Positions 1 through 4,956 of a stretch of DNA of 7,809 bases are shown piece after piece; positions within the stretch are counted from its first letter, which is position 1, and each line of letters opens with the position of its first letter. Source of the stretch: Pseudomonadota bacterium (GTDB lineage Bacteria; Pseudomonadota; Alphaproteobacteria; Rhizobiales; Hyphomicrobiaceae); NCBI GenBank assembly GCA_023412745.1, contig JAEZBZ010000232.1, positions 1 through 7,809 of the forward strand, given 5' to 3'. The notes beneath the pieces were generated by a model. The model saw only the letters and a program-made list of their open reading frames with translations. It was not told the origin of the DNA and did no database searches. The position numbers and the translations under genes were made by a program.

Positions 1-71
1 CAAAACGCCCCACACCGGCACCATCTGGCCAGTGCGGAGTGCTCATCCGTTTGCTGCGTAGCTGAGCGGCT

Positions 72-93
72 GCCGCCGGCCGCGGCGGGCGGC
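72..93 (-). terminator. GC-rich hairpin just after tolC stop (weak terminator candidate)
   Basis: Directly after the tolC TAG (minus strand) the sequence GCCGCC at 72-77 pairs with GGCGGC at 88-93 around a 10-nt GC-rich loop. A shifted pairing of CCGCC with GGCGG at 84-88 is also possible. No T-tract follows on the minus strand, so this is not a standard intrinsic terminator. It could help stop transcription or protect the 3' end, or be chance in GC-rich DNA. Confidence 0.2.
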
Positions 94-1623
94 CTACTTG
101 CTCGGCTGGACCTGGCCGTGGGTCTCCCACAGGTCCATCTGCTCGCGGCGGCCGTCGGCGTGGGTGATCGAGATGCCCCACCACCTGCGCCGCACGTCGA
201 AGTAATGCGCCTCGGGGTCGTACACCTCCGAGCCGAGCTTGAGATGCTCGGCGCCGAGCCGGCCCACCGCCGCCAGCAGCCCGTAGGCATTGACCGTCAG
301 GTCGCGGCGCGTCGTCACCAGATTGACCTCGGAGGTCAGCAGCTCCAGCTCGGCGTTGAGCACGTCGAGCACGGTGCGCTGGCCGACTCGCTCCTCCTCA
401 CGCACGCCGGTCAACGCCGTGCGGTTGGCTTCGACCTGCGCCGAATCCGAGATCAGCTGTGCCCGCGACGCCTGCACCCGCGACCATGATGCCACAACGT
501 CGGCGTGGGCCTCGGTGCGGAACTGTTCCACCTCCTGCAGCCGGCTGACGTGGGTGTGCTTGGCCTGACGCACACGCGCCGAGACTTCGCCGCCCTGATA
601 GATCGGCACCGTCAGGCGTCCGGTGACCTGCGTGGTCTCGGCGTCCGACACCGTCGCCGATGAGCCGAAGCGGCGGTCATAACTGGCGTCGACCGAGACT
701 TCCGGCAGCAGTTCGCCCCAAATGCGGTCGACCACATGGCGGGCCGCCTGCTCGCGATACAGGGCCGCAACGATGTTGGGGTTTTCACGGCCCGAAATGT
801 TCAGTGCCTCGTCCTGCGACTTCGGCATGTAGCGCTCGGGCACGCCGGGATCGACCAGATTGCTGGCCGGGTGCCCGATCACCCGTTCGAACGCAGCGCG
901 CGAGGTGCGCAAATTGGCGCGTGCCAGATCCAGCGCGGAGACCGAGCCGGCGCGGCGAGCGGTGGCCTGTGCCACGTCGGTGCGCGTCACCTCGCCGACC
1001 GAGAAACGGTCCTGGGCGGCACGCAGTTCGCGGGTCAGCACGTTGACGTTATTTTCGCGCAGCCGCACCACGGCCTGATCGCGCACCACGTCGGCATAGG
1101 CGATGACCGCCTCCAGCAGCACCGACTGCTCGATGACGTGCAGCGTGGCGCGCCCGGAGCGCACCACGGCCTCCGCCTCGCGCACCGAGTTCAGGGTGCG
1201 AAAGCCGTTGAACACCGACTGGCTGGCGCTGACACCGTAGCCGCGCGGATGCGACTCACGGCTGCCGGAGCCGCCACCGCCGGCGGCGGAGAAATTGCTG
1301 TCGACGCGCTGGTAGCCAACGTCGGCGGAGCCGAACACCTGCGGCCGGTAACCGGACTTGGCGCGCGGCACTTCCTCGTCGGTGGCGCGCAGCCGCGCCC
1401 GCTCGGCATCGAGGCGGGGATTGAACTTGTAGGCGGCCGCCAGCGCTTGACGAAGGCTTTCAGCATGCACGGGCGCGTTGACGGGCGCCAGCAGCGCCAG
1501 CGCCGCGACAGCGGCCAGCAGCAGCTTCGCCATCCGGCCTGTGACCGCACGCCCCCCCGTCGTTCCGGTGTGCCCGCGTCTCTTCCCCAACACCATGCCT
1601 GTCCCGCCGTTGCCCTGCTCCAT
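94..1623 (-). CDS. tolC: TolC family outer membrane efflux/secretion channel
   Basis: This is an outer-membrane channel of the TolC family (type I secretion TolC, TIGR01844-like). It would form the trimeric exit duct used by RND/ABC efflux pumps or type I secretion systems; no inner-membrane partner is visible here. From the first Met the protein is 509 aa. A signal peptide lies at residues 31-54 (MAKLLLAAVAALALL, then a PVHA|E cleavage site). Two outer-membrane-factor repeats follow. Hallmarks are FSVGEVTRTDVAQA near residues 207-220, VPIYQGGEVSARVRQAK near 349-365 and GQRTVLDVLNAELELL near 424-439. The C-terminus has the alphaproteobacterial YDPEAHYFDVRRRWWGI pattern plus about 25 extra residues. 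The start is uncertain: in-frame ATGs lie at 1623, 1596 and 1533, none with a good Shine-Dalgarno. The 1533 start gives the most ordinary signal peptide (479 aa); the longer form adds a Gly/Arg-rich leader. In many alphaproteobacteria pcm sits just upstream; here the upstream neighbour is a divergent regulator instead. Confidence 0.9.
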   Translation of the reverse strand: MEQGNGGTGMVLGKRRGHTGTTGGRAVTGRMAKLLLAAVAALALLAPVNAPVHAESLRQALAAAYKFNPRLDAERARLRATDEEVPRAKSGYRPQVFGSADVGYQRVDSNFSAAGGGGSGSRESHPRGYGVSASQSVFNGFRTLNSVREAEAVVRSGRATLHVIEQSVLLEAVIAYADVVRDQAVVRLRENNVNVLTRELRAAQDRFSVGEVTRTDVAQATARRAGSVSALDLARANLRTSRAAFERVIGHPASNLVDPGVPERYMPKSQDEALNISGRENPNIVAALYREQAARHVVDRIWGELLPEVSVDASYDRRFGSSATVSDAETTQVTGRLTVPIYQGGEVSARVRQAKHTHVSRLQEVEQFRTEAHADVVASWSRVQASRAQLISDSAQVEANRTALTGVREEERVGQRTVLDVLNAELELLTSEVNLVTTRRDLTVNAYGLLAAVGRLGAEHLKLGSEVYDPEAHYFDVRRRWWGISITHADGRREQMDLWETHGQVQPSK

Positions 1624-1872
1624 CAGAACCGAGCGGACAAATCAGTCTGCCGACGCACAAATTAAGCTGATTCCCCGCCAAGACACAGGCGCAAATGCTA
1701 GCAGAGCGCATTAAGTAGCTGAAATGGCGGAATATTGTACCGAGATGAAGATTGCCCGCTTGGCGCTTCAGGGCGTCGGCTATTCTCGCTATTTGCCCGG
1801 ATTAATTTCGCGTTGCTTGGGTGATTACAAGTAATGTTCCGTTAATGCTTTCTGATGCAGCGGAGTGTCTGT

Positions 1873-1891
1873 TGCATCTTAAGTTGAGTTT
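1873..1891 (+). repeat. Imperfect direct repeat, copy 1
   Basis: The segment starts TGCATCTT and continues AAGTTGAGTTT. It matches copy 2 at 1979-1999, which has a two-base TA insertion after TGCATCTT and then AAGTTGTCTTT. The copies lie 106 bp apart, on either side of the candidate regulator promoter. Copy 1 overlaps the CtrA-type box, so the repeat may reflect two related protein-binding sites. Confidence 0.4.
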
Positions 1892-1894
1892 AAC
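1879..1894 (+). promoter_or_regulatory. Candidate CtrA binding site (TTAA-N7-TTAAC)
   Basis: TTAA at 1879-1882, seven bases, then TTAAC at 1890-1894 is an exact match to the CtrA consensus TTAA-N7-TTAAC known from Caulobacter and other alphaproteobacteria. A further TTAAC half-site follows at 1896-1900. The site lies 171 bp before the GTG of the regulator and 256 bp before the farthest tolC start. That is upstream of, not on, the best candidate regulator -35, so it could activate, repress, or serve tolC. The match is seen directly; CtrA binding is inferred. Local AT-richness raises the chance of a random match. Confidence 0.45.
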
Positions 1895-1926
1895 CTTAAC
1901 GCGTTCTCGCCGCGCCTTTCCCCCGG

Positions 1927-1947
1927 ATCGACTTGCCTTCAGTCGAT
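1927..1947. promoter_or_regulatory. 7-7-7 inverted repeat, possible operator
   Basis: ATCGACT (1927-1933) and AGTCGAT (1941-1947) are perfect reverse complements around the 7-nt spacer TGCCTTC. The element covers the candidate -35 hexamer (1933-1938), so a dimer bound here would block polymerase. The two-fold symmetry suits a dimeric helix-turn-helix protein, possibly the LuxR-type regulator acting on its own gene, but nothing in the sequence identifies the binder. Confidence 0.35.
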
Positions 1948-1961
1948 ATTATTACTATAAG
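1933..1961 (+). promoter_or_regulatory. Candidate sigma70 promoter of the LuxR-type gene
   Basis: TTGCCT (1933-1938, 4 of 6 matches to TTGACA) and TATAAG (1956-1961, 5 of 6 to TATAAT) are separated by exactly 17 bp. The start of transcription would fall near 1968, giving a 5' leader of about 97 nt before the GTG at 2065. The inverted repeat over the -35 and the CtrA-type box about 40 bp further upstream are likely control sites. Confidence 0.35.
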
Positions 1962-1978
1962 TTGTAGTTATGAATTTA

Positions 1979-1999
1979 TGCATCTTTAAAGTTGTCTTT
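1979..1999 (+). repeat. Imperfect direct repeat, copy 2
   Basis: This is the second copy of the repeat at 1873-1891, with TGCATCTT followed by TA and then AAGTTGTCTTT. It contains the palindrome CTTTAAAG and a TTAA with a degenerate partner (TTTC) at CtrA spacing. It lies just downstream of the candidate promoter, within the predicted leader. Confidence 0.4.
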
Positions 2000-2064
2000 C
2001 GGCGCCTCGCAAGCTTCTGCTAGAGGCGGAGGCGGCCGATCCCAACCAGACAGGATCACCAACC

Positions 2065-2826
2065 GTGAGTACGTCCCCCAGTAACGACCTCTGCGATCCA
2101 CCATCGGCCAACCTCGGTGTGCTGAGCATGGGTTCGCCGACCCACAACGACCACTCAACGGCCGAGACGCTGGACGCATCGGCCATCGTTGTCATCGAAA
2201 GCCGCAGCTTCTTCCGGGATTGCATCACCCATTTCCTGCAGTCGGCCGCCGGCATGCCGGTGAAGCCGGTCGCCAGCGTCGCGGAATGGCTGGAGTTGTC
2301 GAAAAACTCCAAGGCGTGTCTTGTTGTTCTGTGCAAGTCAGGCGCTTCCAGCGACCAGGACACTCGAGACGACATTGCCGCGCTGGCGATGGCGTACAAT
2401 CCTGCTCCGACGATCATCCTGTCGGATCGGCAGGGCACCGATGCGATCGTAGAGGCGCTCGAGGCCGGCGCCCATGGCTATATCCCGACGACCTTGTCGC
2501 TGGAGGTGGCGCTTGGCGCGATGCGCCTGGTCAGGGCCGGAGGCACGTTCGTTCCGGCGGCCAGCCTGATCGCCGCCCACAAGATCGCCGAAACGGTCGA
2601 GCGCGACCGGCGTCCATCGACGACGATGTTTACCGCCCGGCAAATCGCCGTGGTAGAGGCGCTGCGTCGCGGCAAGGCCAACAAGCTGATCGCCTACGAA
2701 CTCAACATGTGTGAGAGCACGGTGAAGGTCCACGTGCGCAACATCATGAAGAAGCTCAAGGCCAAGAACCGCACCCAGGTTGCATTCATGGCCACCGAGC
2801 TGCTGCGCGGCGAAACCCAGGCCTAG
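2065..2826 (+). CDS. LuxR-family transcriptional regulator with degenerate receiver domain
   Basis: This is a 253-aa response-regulator-like DNA-binding protein of the NarL/FixJ type. Residues 1-37 are a polar, probably disordered leader. Residues 39-168 have a receiver-like alpha/beta fold, with IVVIES (41-46) as strand 1, ACLVVLC (84-90) as strand 3, PTIILSD (115-121) as strand 4 and GAHGYIPTT (135-143) as strand 5. Residues 189-241 are a LuxR helix-turn-helix (FTARQIAVVEAL, then CESTVKVHVRNIMKKL). The usual acidic pair is E45-S46, the phospho-accepting Asp is replaced by Cys90, and the conserved Lys is lost at P141/T142; only S120 fits the Thr/Ser site. The domain therefore cannot be phosphorylated in the normal way. 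The start is GTG with AGGA at 2052-2055, 9 nt upstream; an in-frame ATG at 2128 lacks a ribosome site. No kinase gene is adjacent. It is divergent from tolC and convergent with the TauE operon, so its targets are unknown. Confidence 0.85.
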   Translation: MSTSPSNDLCDPPSANLGVLSMGSPTHNDHSTAETLDASAIVVIESRSFFRDCITHFLQSAAGMPVKPVASVAEWLELSKNSKACLVVLCKSGASSDQDTRDDIAALAMAYNPAPTIILSDRQGTDAIVEALEAGAHGYIPTTLSLEVALGAMRLVRAGGTFVPAASLIAAHKIAETVERDRRPSTTMFTARQIAVVEALRRGKANKLIAYELNMCESTVKVHVRNIMKKLKAKNRTQVAFMATELLRGETQA

Positions 2827-2827
2827 C

Positions 2828-2841
2828 CCGCCATTCGGCGG
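2828..2841. terminator. Short hairpin between convergent genes (weak terminator)
   Basis: CCGCC (2828-2832) pairs with GGCGG (2837-2841) across a 4-nt loop ATTC. It sits immediately after the regulator's TAG and 19 bp beyond the stop of the convergent gene. The stem is only 5 bp and neither strand has a following T-tract, so termination here is possible but unproven. Confidence 0.2.
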
Positions 2842-2860
2842 ACGCTCGCGACTGGACCCA

Positions 2861-3793
2861 TCAGTGAGCACCGCGCCGGAATGCTGCCGAAGCCAGCAGG
2901 CCTGCACCGACTGCGATCATCACGGTGAATATGCCGTAGAGCAGCGGTTGGTTGAACGCAAAGCTATGGAGCAGCAACTCAAGCCCTTGCCGCTCCAGCC
3001 TGACCCGCGCCGTGTAGGTGCTGATGATGTTGCCGCCACGGAACAGATAGACGCGCACGTCCAGCGGGCCGACGGGGACGTTGGCTGGGAGGTTGACGGA
3101 GGCGCGGAACAGGCTGCGTCCGATGAACACGACGCCATACTCTTCCTGAACGTAGAGACCGTCCTTCTGCTTCAGCCGCACCACGGCCTCGCCGAACTCC
3201 TGAAGCTCGGCTGTCGTGACGCCAGTCTCCCAGCCCTGGATCGGCGTCATGCGCACCTGCTCGAAGCCGATATCGTGCTCGCGCAGCACCAACGGATTGG
3301 CGATCTCGTCCAGCGGACGCGTCGCCATGATGGCGTAGTAGCTCGGCACGCTTTGGAATGTGATCGAGTCGGTGTTGATCCAGATGCCGGCCACATTGCT
3401 TTTGCGGCGGGCGACCAGCCGGGTTGGTGTTCCCTCCAGAACGATGACGACATCATACATGCCAGCTTCGGCCGTCAGTTGCCGGCTATTGTCGACCGCT
3501 CCGAACACTACAATCTCGGTGCCGGTGAAGCTCGACGTGATGGATACGCTGCGCGACGAGACGTCGGCCTGCACGCTTTCGCGCGGGAGGGTGTCGGGCG
3601 GAACGGGTTTTGGCTGCTCCTGCGCGGATTGCACCTGCTCGACCGGTTTGGCCGGCTGCTGCTGAGCTGGTGCTTGCCTGCGCTGTGCCTCGGCGATCTG
3701 CGCGCCAACCAGGAGCGCCGGGGCCAGCACCAGCAGGGCGCCACCGACAATCGCTCTGACCAAGCGCCAGTTCGGGGTCCAGTTCATGGTCAC
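2861..3793 (-). CDS. Alph_Pro_TM family (TIGR02186-type) membrane-anchored periplasmic protein
   Basis: This 310-aa protein belongs to an alphaproteobacterial family of unknown function (TIGR02186 / PF09608, recognised by eye). An N-terminal hydrophobic segment at residues 12-32 looks like a signal peptide, with possible cleavage at AEA|Q. A Pro/Gln-rich linker covers about 37-66. The folded periplasmic region runs from about 71 to 270 and includes the family-like stretch SVSITSSFTGTEIVVFGAV (82-100). A C-terminal membrane helix lies at about 279-301, followed by RRGAH. The Pro/Gln linker appears to be an addition to the usual core. The GTG start overlaps the stop of the upstream permease (GTGA), with GGAGG at 3800-3804, 6 nt upstream. 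An ATG two codons later (3787) is the alternative, at 12 nt. The overlap implies translational coupling and a shared role with the permease, perhaps as a periplasmic partner. No catalytic or cysteine motif is evident. Confidence 0.82.
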   Translation of the reverse strand: MTMNWTPNWRLVRAIVGGALLVLAPALLVGAQIAEAQRRQAPAQQQPAKPVEQVQSAQEQPKPVPPDTLPRESVQADVSSRSVSITSSFTGTEIVVFGAVDNSRQLTAEAGMYDVVIVLEGTPTRLVARRKSNVAGIWINTDSITFQSVPSYYAIMATRPLDEIANPLVLREHDIGFEQVRMTPIQGWETGVTTAELQEFGEAVVRLKQKDGLYVQEEYGVVFIGRSLFRASVNLPANVPVGPLDVRVYLFRGGNIISTYTARVRLERQGLELLLHSFAFNQPLLYGIFTVMIAVGAGLLASAAFRRGAH

Positions 3794-4719
3794 CGCCGGC
3801 CTCCGACAACACCGCTTATTGAATAGAGATCAGCAGGGGCCGCGACCAGCCCCCAGGCAATACGGACGCACACCAGGAGAACCAGCGCCGCCAGCAGAAA
3901 TCTGAGCTGTTCACCCCTGAGCTTCTGGCCCGCGACCGCGCCGAATTGCGCACCGATCACACCTCCCACCATCAGGATGATGGCCAGCACGACATCGACA
4001 GTCTTGTTCTGAGTGGCATGCAGAATAGTCGTGACCCCGGTAACGAAGACGATTTGAAACAACGACGTGCCTACAACGACGTTGGTTGGTACGCGCAGCA
4101 GGTAGATCATGGCCGGGACCATGATGAAGCCGCCGCCGACACCCATGATCGCCGCCATGAGGCCAACGAATGTACCGATGGCAAATGGCGGGATTGCGCT
4201 GATGTAAAGCTTCGAGCGATGAAATCGCATCTTCAGCGGCAATTTGTGCACCCAGTGGTGCTGCCCGGGTCGGCGCACCGACACGGGTTTGCCTTGCCGG
4301 GTCATGCGGATGGTCTTGATGCTCTCGATCAACATCAGCACGCCGATGATGCCAAGGAAGGTGACGTAGCTGATCGAGATGACGATATCGAACTGACCGA
4401 TCTGTCTCAGGATCTTGACGATCTCGACACCCAGCACCGAGCCGAGGATACCGCCGGCGAGAAGCACAGTACCCATCTTGAAGTCGACGTTCTTGCGCCG
4501 CCACTGCGCAATTGCGCCGGAAACGGATGAGGCGACGATCTGGGCTGCTTCGGTACCGACCGCGACGGCGGCCGGAATGCCGGAAAAGATCAACAGCGGC
4601 GTCATCAGGAAGCCGCCGCCCACACCGAACATTCCAGACAGGAAACCGACAGCGCCGCCCATGCCGAGGAATATGAAGATGTTCACGGACATCTCGGCGA
4701 TGGGCAAATAGAAGTTCAT
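3790..4719 (-). CDS. TauE/SafE family (sulfite exporter-like) membrane permease
   Basis: This 309-aa inner-membrane transporter belongs to the TauE/SafE family (PF01925-like), whose members are linked to export or uptake of sulfite, sulfonates and related anions. The substrate here is not shown by sequence. It has about eight hydrophobic segments in two halves, each carrying the family's duplicated motif: GVGGGFLMTP at residues 32-41 and GVGGGFIMVP at 193-202, followed by similar VGTEAAQIV and VGTSLFQIV stretches. A basic loop between the halves (about 138-171, KTIRMTRQGKP onward) is likely cytoplasmic. I start it at the ATG at 4719 (MNFYLPIAEM), which matches the usual family N-terminus; GGA lies 7 nt upstream. 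The frame stays open to an ATG at 4899, but those 60 extra residues are polar and span the promoter-like AT-rich stretch, so they are unlikely to be translated. It is the first gene of a two-gene operon. Confidence 0.88.
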   Translation of the reverse strand: MNFYLPIAEMSVNIFIFLGMGGAVGFLSGMFGVGGGFLMTPLLIFSGIPAAVAVGTEAAQIVASSVSGAIAQWRRKNVDFKMGTVLLAGGILGSVLGVEIVKILRQIGQFDIVISISYVTFLGIIGVLMLIESIKTIRMTRQGKPVSVRRPGQHHWVHKLPLKMRFHRSKLYISAIPPFAIGTFVGLMAAIMGVGGGFIMVPAMIYLLRVPTNVVVGTSLFQIVFVTGVTTILHATQNKTVDVVLAIILMVGGVIGAQFGAVAGQKLRGEQLRFLLAALVLLVCVRIAWGLVAAPADLYSISGVVGGRR

Positions 4720-4812
4720 GTTTTGTCCGGAACCCGTCGCCAACGTCAGCGGCTTACAGCTCCGGTGCGCCGGAGAAAGCCGAATACAGCCAGCATGCCG
4801 ATTTATTCCTGA

Positions 4813-4818
4813 ATTATA
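4813..4818 (-). promoter_or_regulatory. Perfect TATAAT -10 candidate for the TauE operon
   Basis: The minus strand reads TATAAT here inside an AT-rich run (GATATTATAATTC). The positions expected for -35 are occupied by AGCGCT or nearby sequence that does not resemble TTGACA. The palindrome at 4834-4843 falls over that expected -35 position. Confidence 0.3.
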
Positions 4819-4833
4819 ATATCTCTTGTTAAG

Positions 4834-4843
4834 CCAGCGCTGG
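4834..4843. promoter_or_regulatory. 10-bp perfect palindrome CCAGCGCTGG, possible operator
   Basis: CCAGCGCTGG is fully self-complementary with no spacer. It sits 15 bp upstream (minus direction) of the TATAAT, at the expected -35 position of the permease operon. That is a natural place for a dimeric regulator to act. The binder is unknown, and 10-bp palindromes also arise by chance in GC-rich DNA. Confidence 0.25.
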
Positions 4844-4863
4844 GCAGCAGGGTCAATCACCAA

Positions 4864-4956
4864 TTTCGCGGAGTGGTATGTTTTGTTTCGCGAATGCATC
4901 AGCCGCGAAACACTAGTCGCCCTTGCGACGCTCTGTGCGCTCCGGCAATCGCGAAA
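4864..4956. repeat. Four TTTCGCG boxes in two nested inverted pairs
   Basis: TTTCGCG occurs on the plus strand at 4864-4870 and 4886-4892, and inverted (CGCGAAA) at 4904-4910 and 4950-4956. The inner pair extends to a perfect 9-bp inverted repeat, TGTTTCGCG (4884-4892) and CGCGAAACA (4904-4912), with an 11-nt loop. The outer pair extends to 8 bp, ATTTCGCG (4863-4870) and CGCGAAAT (4950-4957), reaching the first base of the Sel1 gene's stop codon. This could be a terminator-like structure lacking a T-tract, or a cluster of sites for a DNA-binding protein. Confidence 0.45.

Larger units (their letters stand above)
1624..2064. promoter_or_regulatory. AT-rich divergent intergenic region between tolC and luxR-type gene
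   Basis: This 441-bp region is visibly richer in A and T than the flanking genes and must carry both divergent promoters. Near its middle and right it holds a CtrA-type box, an imperfect direct repeat, a 7-7-7 inverted repeat and a candidate promoter for the regulator (all listed separately). It also has smaller inverted repeats: ATTAC-AA-GTAAT at 1824-1835, GATGCA-N13-TGCATC at 1854-1878, and the palindrome CTTTAAAG at 1984-1991. On the tolC side a TACAAT (minus, 1739-1734) resembles a -10 element, but no matching -35 is convincing. A GANTC site (GATTC, 1669-1673) is present. The only short reading frame of note is a 29-codon one at 1745-1834, not supported enough to call a gene. Confidence 0.6.
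4720..4956. promoter_or_regulatory. Upstream region of the TauE operon / 3' region of the Sel1 gene
   Basis: This 237-bp intergenic stretch must carry both the end of the Sel1 gene transcript and the promoter of the permease operon. A perfect TATAAT lies on the minus strand at 4818-4813, about 95 bp before the permease ATG. No good -35 is found at 16-18 bp, which suggests an activator-dependent promoter. The palindrome CCAGCGCTGG and the nested TTTCGCG repeats lie further upstream and are listed separately. Confidence 0.4.

Noticed and set aside
1..46. Minus-strand frame beginning ATG at 46 (MSTPHWPDG…) and running off the left edge
   Set aside because: Only 15 codons are visible, there is no clear ribosome site, and it does not match the start of PopZ or another protein expected after tolC.
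736..1665. 309-codon plus-strand open frame opposite tolC
   Set aside because: It is antisense to a clearly recognised TolC gene; the frame is open because of GC-rich codon bias and its product has no recognisable domain.
1669..1673. GANTC (CcrM-type methylation) site in the intergenic region
   Set aside because: One GATTC in 441 bp is about what chance predicts, so it gives no evidence of methylation control.
2780..3826. 348-codon plus-strand open frame opposite the Alph_Pro_TM gene
   Set aside because: It is antisense to a recognised gene with signal peptide and TM helix; the product looks like a His/Asp/Arg-rich shadow translation.
4720..4899. 60-residue N-terminal extension of the TauE permease from the ATG at 4899
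   Set aside because: The extension covers the TATAAT-like promoter element and an inverted repeat, has polar non-family sequence, and the family-typical N-terminus begins at 4719.
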